A DNA stretch of 64,000 nucleotides from the NCBI GenBank assembly GCA_051967755.1, contig JBQDYD010000004.1:1-64000 (forward strand), written 5' to 3'. The position numbers and the translations under genes are program-made. Origin of the DNA: UBA1672 sp051967755. Its GTDB lineage: Bacteria; Pseudomonadota; Alphaproteobacteria; Micavibrionales; Micavibrionaceae. Shown here piece after piece: positions 25,701-34,243 of this stretch. The stretch's first letter is position 1. The number at the start of each line of letters is the position of its first letter. The notes under the pieces were generated by a model. It was not told where the DNA came from. It worked only from the letters and a program-made list of their open reading frames with translations, and ran no database searches.

Positions 25701-25919
25701 TTATTTTTCGCGGAAAATGATGCGGCCCTTGGTCAGATCGTATGGTGTCATTTCAACAACAACAGAGTCGCCTTGCAGAACGCGGATACGGTTTTTGCGC
25801 ATCTTACCTGCAGTGTGCGCAAGGATAACATGTTCGTTTTCCAGCGTTACGCGAAACATTGCGTTTGGAAGGACTTCGGTGACAACACCTTTAAATTCAA
25901 TGAGATCTTCTTTTGCCAT
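25701..25919 (-). CDS. infA: Translation initiation factor IF-1
   Basis: ATG 25919 gives the standard 72-residue protein (MAKEDLIEFKGVVTEVLPNA to GRIIFREK). The longer open frame up to 26021 is not part of the protein: AGGAAAAG lies just upstream of 25919 and the mature IF-1 start is exact. IF-1 has a single OB fold that binds the 30S A site during initiation. It is highly conserved and encoded in the usual cluster upstream of maf. Confidence 0.97.
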   Translation of the reverse strand: MAKEDLIEFKGVVTEVLPNAMFRVTLENEHVILAHTAGKMRKNRIRVLQGDSVVVEMTPYDLTKGRIIFREK

Positions 25920-26039
25920 AGGCTTATTTCTTCTTTTCCTTATTAAGTCAAATAATTCAAACTGTTTATACTTATTGTGCTTGCATAAAGCAAATATCTT
26001 TTCACTATAATCGGAAACCATAAAGATTTTCGAAAGATC

Positions 26040-26534
26040 TTAGCGCATCGTATGGGTTTTGCCTGTGTGCAATACACAAATCAGGGTGAACAGGCGCCGT
26101 GCGGTATCCATGTCTAGGGTTATTTTTTCCTTCAGGCGATCTTTCAGCAGTTCCGCCCCTTCATTGTGAAGGCCGCGTCTGCCCATGTCGATGGCTTCGA
26201 TGCGCGATGGTTTTCCGTCTCTGACCGCTTCATCGTAACTTTGCACGATCATAAAATAGTCCTTAATCAGGCGGCGGTACGGGCTGAGTGATAATACAAG
26301 ATAGGGCAGGTCTTTACCCATATTGTTACTAATGTGAAAAACAAGGCGGTTATCTTCGATATAGAGTTCCAGATCATAGGGGCCGTTTTTGTCTTCTGTC
26401 GGCTGGAACAAGCTCGCTTCTGTTAAATCATTCAGGGCAATTTGATAATCACGCTCGACCAGAGAGGTGGTATTCGCATTATTTTGTTTTGTCAGGGTGA
26501 TGCTTTTGATCGTGGAGGATGGGCTATCTTGCAT
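26040..26534 (-). CDS. UPF0262 family protein
   Basis: The 164-residue protein has the UPF0262 pattern: LYIEDNRLVFHI, LSPYRRLIKDYFMIVQSYDEA, RIEAIDMGRRGLHNEGAELL and MDTARRLFTLICVLH. The family is widespread and almost confined to Alphaproteobacteria, and its function is not known. It is encoded next to histidine-synthesis and infA genes there, as here (8 bases after hisG). No catalytic motif is apparent; the conserved Arg/Tyr-rich centre may bind nucleic acid or nucleotide, which is speculation. Confidence 0.9.
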   Translation of the reverse strand: MQDSPSSTIKSITLTKQNNANTTSLVERDYQIALNDLTEASLFQPTEDKNGPYDLELYIEDNRLVFHISNNMGKDLPYLVLSLSPYRRLIKDYFMIVQSYDEAVRDGKPSRIEAIDMGRRGLHNEGAELLKDRLKEKITLDMDTARRLFTLICVLHTGKTHTMR

Positions 26535-26541
26535 TGCGCGC

Positions 26542-27210
26542 CTATGCTTGCTTTATCGCTTTTCTAAAGGTTTCTATCCACTCAGAAATTTCGGCAGAGC
26601 GCGTTTTTTGCGTGCTTCTGTTGATGATAAGGCGTGATGAAATGTCGAGTATCTTTTCGACCTCCACCATGTTGTTGGCTTTTAATGTGCCGCCGGTTGA
26701 TACAAGGTCAACGATACGGCGGGCAAGGCCAAGGGCGGGCGCAATTTCCATTGCTCCGTTTAATTTAATGCATTCCGTTTGCACGCCGCGCTGGGCGAAA
26801 TGGCGCGCAGTCAGGTGCGGATATTTGGTTGCCACGCGAATATGGCTCCATTGGCGTGGGTCTTCTTTTTCTGCTTCTTCGGTTGGCATGGCAACAGACA
26901 GGCGGCAGTGGCCGATATTTAAATCAAGCGGCGCATAAATTTCCGAATATGAGAATTCCTCAATCGCGTCGCTTCCGACAACACCCATATGCGCACCGCC
27001 ATAGGCAACAAACGTCGCAACATCAAAAGCGCGGACACGAATAATATCAAGATTTTCATGATTGGTAGAAAACTGTAATTTACGGCTTTTGTCGTTCGTA
27101 AAATCATCTTCAGGGATAATATTGCATGCTTCTAAAAGGGGGGTTAGCTCCTTCAGAATGCGACCCTTGGGAATGGCCAGAATGAGTTTTTTTGTGTCCG
27201 TCATAGTCAT
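26542..27210 (-). CDS. hisG: ATP phosphoribosyltransferase (short form)
   Basis: The 222-residue enzyme catalyses the first step of histidine synthesis, joining ATP and PRPP. Recognisable blocks are LILAIPKGRILKEL, VRAFDVATFVAYGGAHMGVVG, RVATKYPHL and the PRPP-binding LVSTGGTLKANNM (usual form DIvsTGrTL). It lacks the C-terminal regulatory domain, so it belongs to the short form that needs HisZ as partner. hisZ is not in the window. In many relatives hisD occupies this position; here hisG does. Confidence 0.95.
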   Translation of the reverse strand: MTMTDTKKLILAIPKGRILKELTPLLEACNIIPEDDFTNDKSRKLQFSTNHENLDIIRVRAFDVATFVAYGGAHMGVVGSDAIEEFSYSEIYAPLDLNIGHCRLSVAMPTEEAEKEDPRQWSHIRVATKYPHLTARHFAQRGVQTECIKLNGAMEIAPALGLARRIVDLVSTGGTLKANNMVEVEKILDISSRLIINRSTQKTRSAEISEWIETFRKAIKQA

Positions 27211-27256
27211 GTATTTTATGTAACGTGATTATCGCAGCGCAGCAAGCGCTTTCTTT

Positions 27257-28078
27257 TTATCCGTTGGTCGGTGAGTCGTCATCTGTTGGTGGTGGCGGCA
27301 TGTCCGGATCCTCCGGGGGTTCCTGATAGGGGAAGGCAAACATGACGTTTGAATGGGCAACAGGCTGTTCATTTAGTGCTTTGTGAATTTCACGTGCGTT
27401 TTCGACCATTTGGTTTTCTAATTCTGATCTGTTTGGCCGTAATTGAAGGCCGGAAAGATGTGTCAGCAGGCTTAGCCCGAAGTTAGCGGTGCTGTGTGCG
27501 ATTGCGCCATTTTCCTCTAGCTGAGTTTGCGTATGGCTGCGTACTTGCTCTAGTTGTTCTGCTGTTTCTGTCAGGTGCAGTGCTTTTGTCTCTGCGCTTG
27601 TATATGGTTTTTGGAATAAGCGCCCATGCTCTTCATAGAATAATTCGGTGGTGGTGATCATGCTCATCGCATCTTCGCCAAGCAATGCGGTTTGGCGTTC
27701 CAGATCAAGTCCGGGTTTAACAGCGGACGATGCCATGGCCGCCGCATATAATTCGGGGCTGACTTCCTTAATGGATGATGTTTCCTGTAAATAGGCGGGG
27801 CCAAGTTCATGTAGGGCCTTGGTCGATCGCATGCGCTCATGATTAACCACGCTCTCGATGGCTTCGGGCGCCGTAAATCCGTAATTATCGATGATATAAT
27901 CAACTTGCATGAGGTAGGCGTTTCGCGTTTCGCGCGTGGGTTTGGCGCCAAGATCTGCCATGAAACGTGAATGTGCCTCATCGGCAAAACGCATCAATCC
28001 GTACTTTCTAACCGATTGAAACGAATTGTCTTCGGCTTCTCGTTGTTTTTGGTCAGTAAATTGATCTCTTAGTGTCAT
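27257..28078 (-). CDS. Unknown helical protein, paralogue of its upstream neighbour
   Basis: ATG 28078 is chosen for its AGGGGTG ribosome site, giving 273 residues; the open frame extends to 28144 without support. It is soluble and helical. It shares ordered landmarks with the protein encoded at 28158: a RNAYLM segment in the first third, a 'GRLFQKPYTSAETKALHL' segment followed by a QLEQ helix, and a Pro-rich C-terminal tail (here EPPEDPDMPPPP). These point to an old tandem duplication. No known domain or catalytic motif is recognisable. Confidence 0.7.
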   Translation of the reverse strand: MTLRDQFTDQKQREAEDNSFQSVRKYGLMRFADEAHSRFMADLGAKPTRETRNAYLMQVDYIIDNYGFTAPEAIESVVNHERMRSTKALHELGPAYLQETSSIKEVSPELYAAAMASSAVKPGLDLERQTALLGEDAMSMITTTELFYEEHGRLFQKPYTSAETKALHLTETAEQLEQVRSHTQTQLEENGAIAHSTANFGLSLLTHLSGLQLRPNRSELENQMVENAREIHKALNEQPVAHSNVMFAFPYQEPPEDPDMPPPPTDDDSPTNG

Positions 28079-28157
28079 ATTCACCCCTGAGCGCATCATC
28101 CTGCATCTATCTATGCCATAGGGATGCGCGGAATGCAAAAACACCTATGCTTGAGGG

Positions 28158-28931
28158 TTATTCATTATCAATAGAAGATGGCGGAGGCGAGAACGGGAAT
28201 TGAATGACATCAGCCTGTTTAGGCGGCGCGGCATGGCCTGAAAGTGCTTTCGCGTGTAAGATCAAATCTTTTCGTGATTGCTGTACCATGGTTTCCAGCG
28301 TGGTTTTCCCTGTCAGGTCCAGATTATGACAGTGTTGCGCGAGTAATATGACCGCCAGCCCCATGTGATCATCAAGCTGGCCTTTGTCATCAAGGCTGTG
28401 TTCTAATTGCCCCTCCAGCATTTTTGCCTTTTGGTGCGTAAGGGCCAAGTGCAGGGCGCTGCCCTCCGGCATATAGGATTTATGGAATGTTCTTCCCTTT
28501 GAATTCATGATGTTGTCATGTTGCGCAATGATCATGATGGAATCTTGAAGGCCGGCTTGCAGGAATGGTGTTTTGTCTTTTGCACGTTGAAGGGCGGGCT
28601 CAATGATTGCGGCGGCAATCAACGCGTCATCAACATAGGCTTCCGGGTCGTGTTTCTGCAGGTGCTCATCCCCATGCTCCATCAGGGTATAGGCCGCCTG
28701 AAGGGGGAATTGTTGCGTTACACTCGATAGTACAAGCATCTCTCGGTCGGCGCCGTATTCCTGCAAAAGATGCTGGCAGAACATAAGGTATGCATTGCGC
28801 ACTTGCGGGGTGTCAGGCAGGCCGTTTTGCTCTACCTCGACGTTGAACGCCACCAGTGCATCATCTTTCAGCCCTGCATCTTTAAGGTCTTGAAATGGAT
28901 TTGTTCCTGAAAAGTCGCCTGTAATTGCCAT
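28158..28931 (-). CDS. Unknown helical protein, paralogue of its downstream neighbour
   Basis: The 257-residue soluble helical protein is not recognised. It has RNAYLMFCQHLLQEYG at about 42-57, GRTFHKSYMPEGSALHLA at about 140, KAKMLEGQLEH and a C-terminal tail with PFSPPPSS. The same landmarks occur in the same order in the protein encoded 80 bases downstream, which suggests tandem duplication within an otherwise conserved housekeeping run between murA and hisG. A role cannot be assigned. Confidence 0.7.
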   Translation of the reverse strand: MAITGDFSGTNPFQDLKDAGLKDDALVAFNVEVEQNGLPDTPQVRNAYLMFCQHLLQEYGADREMLVLSSVTQQFPLQAAYTLMEHGDEHLQKHDPEAYVDDALIAAAIIEPALQRAKDKTPFLQAGLQDSIMIIAQHDNIMNSKGRTFHKSYMPEGSALHLALTHQKAKMLEGQLEHSLDDKGQLDDHMGLAVILLAQHCHNLDLTGKTTLETMVQQSRKDLILHAKALSGHAAPPKQADVIQFPFSPPPSSIDNE

Positions 28932-29006
28932 GATGTTTTACCCGCATAATCTTTACATATTAATTTTAGCGCCTGTTTATGACATAAGGTACATAAAAAT
29001 GCAAAG

Positions 29007-30026
29007 CTACAGTGCTTCTGAGCGTTTTTTATAAAACTCCAGCAAAGTTTGTGCCGTGTCCTGAATAAGTAAATCGCCCCATAATCCCGCATACCAGTTG
29101 AAATTTGTTGATATGCGATAGGTCACAGATATCGTTAATACCGAACCGTTTTCTGTCGGTTTCAGGGAATATGATGTTTTGTTCAAATCAAAATACGTGC
29201 CGCCAATCACAATATGATCGTCCAGTGATCCTGCAGGGAAGGAGTGATCATAGAAATGATATTTCCATTCAATATATTCATTTTCACGAATGGCGGTTAT
29301 TTCCTCATCAAATGTAATGCCCATTTGCCAGACGGAATGGCGCATTGCGCCGACCTCTGCTATGGGGGTTGATGCGCCCACGGGATATGGCGCGCCTATT
29401 TTATAGGCAAGGCCGTCTGATAATTCTGATGGCTTAATATCTTGCGGGTTAAGGAGGAGTGGCCAAATCTCTTCTGCGGGCGCGTTGATGAGGATTTCTT
29501 TTTCAAATCTATGGTATGTGTCTTGCGGTTGAAAATGCTGTTCCACACTACCGAAGGCGAGGGGAGCTAGGGCGATAAGACTTACCAACTTTTTTGAATT
29601 TTTTTGATGTGCAGCTAAGCTCCATCCTAAACAACACCCCATAAATAAAATGGAAATAAAGAACGGAAGTGCCATAATTACACAGATTACTCCCTCTCCC
29701 ATAAAGATATAGGAGGCAAAAATAACCCCCATAAGAGGTAATAGGCACAACAGAAACCCTAAGAAGAATTTTATATTCAGATGTCTTCTTATGATATGCG
29801 CCGAAATGAAACCGATTGTAAAAGGTAGCCCAACCAGAAAAGATAGGAACATGGTTCCTGTAATGTCATTTTTACCGGCGAAGAAAAATAGAAAAAAGCA
29901 ATATGTCGTAAAGCCATAGCAACCCACGAGTAGGAGCGTTAAAAAGGCGAACCAAGCTTTTTTACTAACCGATTTAATCCTGAATTGATCGTATTGGTCT
30001 ATTTCGCTTTGGTCGTCATGGCTCAT
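29007..30026 (-). CDS. Membrane protein fused to a START-like (SRPBCC) domain
   Basis: The 339-residue protein has about five hydrophobic helices in residues 25-160 (for example AWFAFLTLLLVGCYGF and VICVIMALPFFISILFMGC). A C-terminal SRPBCC/polyketide-cyclase-like domain begins at HRFEKEILINAPAEEIWPLLL and runs through IEWKYHFYDHSF and GSVLTISVTYRIS to the final helix LLIQDTAQTLLEFYKKR. SRPBCC folds hold a hydrophobic ligand such as a lipid or quinone. Membrane attachment suggests lipid handling or sensing; the ligand is unknown. It starts 12 bases after the murA stop on the same strand. Confidence 0.78.
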   Translation of the reverse strand: MSHDDQSEIDQYDQFRIKSVSKKAWFAFLTLLLVGCYGFTTYCFFLFFFAGKNDITGTMFLSFLVGLPFTIGFISAHIIRRHLNIKFFLGFLLCLLPLMGVIFASYIFMGEGVICVIMALPFFISILFMGCCLGWSLAAHQKNSKKLVSLIALAPLAFGSVEQHFQPQDTYHRFEKEILINAPAEEIWPLLLNPQDIKPSELSDGLAYKIGAPYPVGASTPIAEVGAMRHSVWQMGITFDEEITAIRENEYIEWKYHFYDHSFPAGSLDDHIVIGGTYFDLNKTSYSLKPTENGSVLTISVTYRISTNFNWYAGLWGDLLIQDTAQTLLEFYKKRSEAL

Positions 30027-30038
30027 GATCGTTGTCTG

Positions 30039-31334
30039 CTAAGCTCGCGTGATATTTGCGCCGACACCGCCAAGCTTTCCGACGATATCTTCATAGCCGC
30101 GTTCCAGGTGATAGATACGGTTGACGGTGGTTTCACCCTCGGCAACCAATCCCGCCAAAACAAGGGCGACGGATGCACGTAGATCAGTCGCCATTACTTC
30201 GGCACCTTTAAGGGTTTTGACACCGCGCACAATTGCGGAATTGCCCTGTACTGTGATGTCTGCGCCCATACGGTTTAGTTCAGGCACATGCATAAAACGG
30301 TTTTCAAAGATGGTTTCTGTCACCATACCTGCGCCCTCAGCCACCGTCAGCATCGCCATAAATTGTGCCTGTAAATCGGTGGGGAAGCCCGGGTGCGGCT
30401 CCGTCATAATATCAACGCCCTGTAATCGCTCAATCTCACGGCGGACAACAATATCATGGCCTGATTGCTCTACCTCTACGCCTGTTTGTGACAGACTGCC
30501 CAGAAAAGCGCTCAGGTCTTCTGCGCGCGCATTCTGAAGTGTAATGCTTCCGCCGGCCATGGCTGCGGCGATAATATATGTGCCTGTTTCAATGCGGTCG
30601 GGGATGACGCTGTGGCGTGTTCCTTTGAGGGATTTAACCCCTTCGATGCGTATCGTATCGGTTCCCAGCCCCTCAATTTTTGCACCCATTTTAATCAGGC
30701 ATTCGCCTAAGTCTTTGATTTCAGGTTCTTTAGCTGCGTTGGCCAAAATGGTTGTGCCATTTGCCAATGTTGCCGCCATCAGCAAGTTTTCTGTCGCACC
30801 GACAGAGACTTTAGGGAATAAGATCTTTGTGCCTTGAAGGCCGCCCTTAGGCGCTTTGGCGTTAATATACCCCTCATCCAGTGTGATTTCGGCGCCCATT
30901 TCCTCCAGACCTTTGATATGCAGGTCAACAGGGCGCGTGCCGATCGCACAGCCACCGGGAAGGGAGACTTTTGCCTCACCAAAGCGCGCGAGCAACGGCC
31001 CAAGTACAAGGATAGAGCCACGCATTTTACGCACAATGTCATAGGGGGCGGTGAATGTTTCAATCGCGCCTGCATTAATGGCCATGGCATCGCCATCACG
31101 TTTGATAGAGCAGCCAAGATATTCCAGCAATTCAACCTGAGATCCCATATCACGCAATGTGTTCGGGCTGTTGTCGAAATAGATAGATTCTTCGGTCAAA
31201 AGGGCGGCGCACATTAGTTTTAGGGCGCAGTTCTTCGCGCCGCTGATAGGGATTGTTCCGTTCAGTTGCGACCCGCCGATAATCTTGATTTTATCGAGAG
31301 AGGAGGGTTGTACGGGTTTTTCCGATGTGACCAT
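30039..31334 (-). CDS. murA: UDP-N-acetylglucosamine 1-carboxyvinyltransferase
   Basis: MurA transfers enolpyruvate from PEP to UDP-GlcNAc, the first committed step of peptidoglycan synthesis. ATG 31334, preceded by AGGTGGAAAG, gives 431 residues, the usual size; the frame runs open to 31463 but overlaps dcd. Key blocks are GAKNCALKLMCAALL, VRKMRGSILVLGPLLARFG, PGGCAIGTRPVDLH (the reactive, fosfomycin-sensitive cysteine), PDRIETGTYI and HPGFPTDLQAQFMA. The cysteine is intact, so fosfomycin resistance by Asp substitution is not expected. dcd lies 13 bases upstream. Confidence 0.96.
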   Translation of the reverse strand: MVTSEKPVQPSSLDKIKIIGGSQLNGTIPISGAKNCALKLMCAALLTEESIYFDNSPNTLRDMGSQVELLEYLGCSIKRDGDAMAINAGAIETFTAPYDIVRKMRGSILVLGPLLARFGEAKVSLPGGCAIGTRPVDLHIKGLEEMGAEITLDEGYINAKAPKGGLQGTKILFPKVSVGATENLLMAATLANGTTILANAAKEPEIKDLGECLIKMGAKIEGLGTDTIRIEGVKSLKGTRHSVIPDRIETGTYIIAAAMAGGSITLQNARAEDLSAFLGSLSQTGVEVEQSGHDIVVRREIERLQGVDIMTEPHPGFPTDLQAQFMAMLTVAEGAGMVTETIFENRFMHVPELNRMGADITVQGNSAIVRGVKTLKGAEVMATDLRASVALVLAGLVAEGETTVNRIYHLERGYEDIVGKLGGVGANITRA

Positions 31335-31347
31335 GTTCTTTCCACCT

Positions 31348-31947
31348 TTAAAGTCGGGGAAGAGTAACTCCACGTTGTCCCATGTATTTTCCACTGCGGT
31401 CGGCGTAGCTTGTTTCACAAACGTCACTCCCTTTAAAAAATAAAAACTGTGCGATACCTTCATTTGCGTAAACGCGCGCAGGAAGCGGGGTTGTGTTGGA
31501 TATTTCCAACGTTACATGACCTTCCCAGCCAGGTTCCAGAGGAGTCACATTAACAATTAATCCACACCGTGCATAGGTACTTTTCCCCAGACATATCACC
31601 AGCACGTCCTTAGGGATGCGGAAATATTCAACAGTATGGGTCAGCACAAAACTGTTCGGCGGTATTACACAAATATCAGTCTTTCTGTCAACAAAACTCT
31701 GATCCGAGAAGTTTTTCGGGTCAACCATGGCGTTATCGACATTTGTGAAAATCTTAAAATCTTCGGAGCATCTGGCGTCATATCCGTAAGAGGACAGGCC
31801 GAATGAAATATTGCCCTCACGTTTTTGCTTTTCAACAAAAGGTTCGATCATCCCTTCATTTTGTGCCAAGGCTCTGATCTGGTGATCGGCCAGTATGCCT
31901 GGGCGTGCGATGAGGTCATTTTCATTATCAGCTTTCAGTAGTGCCAT
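31348..31947 (-). CDS. dcd: dCTP deaminase
   Basis: The 199-residue enzyme deaminates dCTP to dUTP for thymidylate supply. Recognisable blocks are GNISFGLSSYGYDARCSEDF, the binding block VICLGKSTYARCGLIVNVTPLEPGWEG (split: VICLGKSTYARCG and TPLEPGWEG, with the catalytic Arg and Glu of the family) and ANEGIAQFLFF. The N-terminus from ATG 31947 is about 15 residues longer than usual; no shorter start has a better ribosome site. It overlaps the small upstream gene and precedes murA. Confidence 0.95.
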   Translation of the reverse strand: MALLKADNENDLIARPGILADHQIRALAQNEGMIEPFVEKQKREGNISFGLSSYGYDARCSEDFKIFTNVDNAMVDPKNFSDQSFVDRKTDICVIPPNSFVLTHTVEYFRIPKDVLVICLGKSTYARCGLIVNVTPLEPGWEGHVTLEISNTTPLPARVYANEGIAQFLFFKGSDVCETSYADRSGKYMGQRGVTLPRL

Positions 31948-32077
31948 CGTTACTCTCTTTATTATTGTTGTTGTCGGTGTTTTTTTCTTCTTTCGCCTTT
32001 TCTTTACGGCGGCGTAGGTTGTCGCGCAGTGCAGCCGCGCGTTTATCCAGCTTTTGAGTTTGCTTTGATTTTGTCAT
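31928..32077 (-). CDS. Small basic protein overlapping the start of dcd
   Basis: This 49-residue frame starts at ATG 32077 with AAGGTAAG as ribosome site and stops 20 bases inside dcd. The sequence begins MTKSKQTQKLDKRAAALRDN, followed by LRRRKEKAKEEK and an Asn-rich end. The 'KRAAALRdNLrRRKeka' pattern is like that of short basic proteins often encoded near murA in Alphaproteobacteria. The overlap suggests translational coupling with dcd. The function is unknown; the highly basic helix could bind RNA or ribosomes. Confidence 0.65.
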   Translation of the reverse strand: MTKSKQTQKLDKRAAALRDNLRRRKEKAKEEKNTDNNNNKESNDGTTES

Positions 32078-32161
32078 ATACTTACCTTACTGAATTCATC
32101 GTTTGATCATAGAGAAAAAAATCACTTTTTAACTTATTTGTTTGGGGATAGTATTTTTATC

Positions 32162-32734
32162 ATGAAGTTTGTACCTCTTTTTCTTTTTTTGTTCGTATTT
32201 TTTCCTCTCTGTGCGTCTGCGAACCCGCAAGTGAAGGAATATACGCGGTATTATAATATTGAGGGGAAGGATATCGATACGTTAAAGCGGCAAATGCACG
32301 AAAAAGGGCCGAAAGACAGCCGTACAAAGCAGCGCATGTGGGCCTATACGAAATGGAACGTAAAGTGGAGCCTTAACTTCAGTGAGCAATCATCTTCCTG
32401 TATTTTAAAGAAAACGAATGTTGATGTTCAGATCCTTTATATTTTACCGAAATGGGTTGATCGTGATGATGCAGACCCTGAGTTGGTGGAAAAGTGGGAT
32501 GCGTATTTTGAGAAGCTGATGGAGCATGAGCGTCAGCACGCCAAACACGGTAAGGATGCCGGCAGACATATTATCAAAACCTTTAAAGGTATGCCTAAAA
32601 TGAAAAAATGCAGCTCCATTAATCGTTCCGCCAGAAAGGCTGCAGGTGAAATTATCGATTTTTATGCCAAGCGCGATATTATCTTTGATAAAGAAACTAA
32701 GCATGGCATTACTGACGGTGTTGTCCTTAAATAG
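32162..32734 (+). CDS. DUF922 putative secreted zinc protease
   Basis: ATG 32162 gives 190 residues with a signal peptide ending near ASA/NPQ. The mature part has the DUF922 pattern: a strand-rich N-terminal half starting YTRYYNIEGKDIDTL, an AYTKWNVKWSL strand, and the motif LMEHERQHAKHG, whose HExxH residues would bind zinc. Three cysteines are present (two in the mature domain, likely paired). DUF922 proteins are annotated as predicted secreted Zn-dependent proteases; activity is unproven. It stands alone, 75 bases upstream of tRNA-Thr. Confidence 0.82.
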   Translation: MKFVPLFLFLFVFFPLCASANPQVKEYTRYYNIEGKDIDTLKRQMHEKGPKDSRTKQRMWAYTKWNVKWSLNFSEQSSSCILKKTNVDVQILYILPKWVDRDDADPELVEKWDAYFEKLMEHERQHAKHGKDAGRHIIKTFKGMPKMKKCSSINRSARKAAGEIIDFYAKRDIIFDKETKHGITDGVVLK

Positions 32735-32809
32735 GCAGGGGGATGTGCGTTGAAAACGCGTTGACCTTACTCTTCTTTTCCGATAGAAACGGATGCTGAA
32801 TATTTTTAG

Positions 32810-32884
32810 GCCGCGGTAGCTCAGTGGTAGAGCGCGTCATTGGTAATGACGAGGTCGAGAGTTCAATTCTCTCTCGTGGCACCA
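32810..32884 (+). tRNA. tRNA-Thr (anticodon GGT)
   Basis: The cloverleaf has acceptor GCCGCGG paired with TCGTGGC (two G-U pairs), discriminator A and encoded CCA. The anticodon loop TTGGTAA sits between CGTCA and TGACG, giving GGT for ACC and ACU codons. The T stem is GAGAG/CTCTC with loop TTCAATT. Confidence 0.95.
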
Positions 32885-33085
32885 GCAAAGCTGCGGATTA
32901 CAGCTTTAAATATGACGCTCCCCTCCGTGCAAATGAACGCTATCCAGCTACAAAGTGTAAAAAACCTTTCGTTTTATAAAAAAATTAAGTTTGTGTGGGG
33001 TTGCTGTTATTCACATTTAGCAGTGGTGTATGTAGTGTGCGGTATATAGAATATAGCGTTTGAAAAAAAAGGTGAGGGGATTAGA

Positions 33086-34243
33086 GTGAGTGATGTTGCA
33101 AAAATAGCGGGGGCGTTAGTCGCTGAAGCACTTGAGTTGTATGCAAAGAAAATTTATGCAGTGACTTTAATTGCCTGTAAAACTGAGGGCGAACAAGTTG
33201 TTACGGAGCGCGTGCAGGATGTTTCCGGAAATATGTCTTATGCGCAATCCATCGGTAAGGGGCAAGAAACCCTAAAAGATAATCTTAAAAATGCAGAACA
33301 AATGGCGCTTGTTTACACATTTGTACCGCCTTTGTTTGATGATAGTTATAGGTATACGGATTTAAGGCGGCCTACTGTTTTTGATGAGCCAATGTCAGAT
33401 ACCCTGAAAGTCTTGGTCATTGAATTTATCGACTATAAAAAAATGGACCATCCAATAACGCTTGGTCTTCCTTATGAATACAAAGGATCGGGCAGTGATT
33501 ATGATGCTGATATAGAGTTTTTTGACATAGAAAAATACTATTTCCCAAAGGGCTATAAACAGTCTGATGAAATGGCTGTGTTTAAATCTTTTTTTGACGG
33601 GCTACATGAAAATGAAGCCGGGAGCGAGTTTCTGTTTGATAGAGCAAAAAGCACAGAACAGAGAAGTATTATTTTTTATGATGCGAAGCTAATTAATTTT
33701 GGAAGTACAAATGCGCTCTTTAGAGAGATAAACAAACCGTACCGGCCAAATGAAGAGGATGGCGTGGTTACGGTTCAGGACGGTGATATGGAGATTAGTT
33801 CTGCGGTGGATGCTGTCACTTATAATAATGTTAGCTGGCATTATGGGAATGAGGGCAGTGAAGGGGCTACTGAGGCTGGCTGTTGTATGCATTTCGCAAT
33901 ATTCTTTATCTGGTGTCTTTTTAATGATTTAGGCCACAGTACTATAGCTGACGAGGTTGCTGAGGTGAGGCGGGGTTATATGAAAAAATCCCTCGGCCCG
34001 GGGCAGTTTATGGTTGATTTATTTGACGGGAAGTTCTGGTCGTCTTCTTTAAATAAAGAAGGGAATGCGTTCTGTATGGATTACTATGAAGCGGGTGAAT
34101 ATTTAGACGACTATGATCTGTATGTTGATAAAATGTACCCCGATGTTCAAAGTCTTTATCATGTGCCCGATACATGGGAGTTTTATGATCAGGTGGCAAA
34201 GAAAATTCAGACGCGATTTGATGAGTGGAAGGCAGGCTGTTAG
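33086..34243 (+). CDS. Two-part protein of unknown function, DUF7832-like C-terminus
   Basis: The 385-residue protein starts with GTG behind GGTGAGGGG. The N-terminal half (1-200) is an alpha/beta domain that opens VAKIAGALVAEALELYAKKIYAVTL, reminiscent of DUF4303-type proteins. The C-terminal half has HFAIFFIWCLFNDLG, FMVDLFDGKFWSSSLNKEGNAFCMDYYE and a final DTWEFYDQVAKKIQTRFDEW. That pattern resembles DUF7832-type domains found in immunity-like and cytoplasmic proteins of many bacteria. It has no signal peptide. Its position right after tRNA-Thr, with no related neighbours, suggests an acquired gene. No toxin gene is adjacent, so an immunity role is only a guess. Confidence 0.65.
   Translation: MSDVAKIAGALVAEALELYAKKIYAVTLIACKTEGEQVVTERVQDVSGNMSYAQSIGKGQETLKDNLKNAEQMALVYTFVPPLFDDSYRYTDLRRPTVFDEPMSDTLKVLVIEFIDYKKMDHPITLGLPYEYKGSGSDYDADIEFFDIEKYYFPKGYKQSDEMAVFKSFFDGLHENEAGSEFLFDRAKSTEQRSIIFYDAKLINFGSTNALFREINKPYRPNEEDGVVTVQDGDMEISSAVDAVTYNNVSWHYGNEGSEGATEAGCCMHFAIFFIWCLFNDLGHSTIADEVAEVRRGYMKKSLGPGQFMVDLFDGKFWSSSLNKEGNAFCMDYYEAGEYLDDYDLYVDKMYPDVQSLYHVPDTWEFYDQVAKKIQTRFDEWKAGC

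Noticed and set aside
25920..26021. N-terminal extension of IF-1
   Set aside because: The extra residues do not match IF-1, and the standard 72-residue start at 25919 has its own ribosome site.
30039..31463. Longer murA frame starting at 31463
   Set aside because: It would overlap dcd by about 115 bases and add a 43-residue tail unlike any MurA. ATG 31334 has a good ribosome site and gives the family length.
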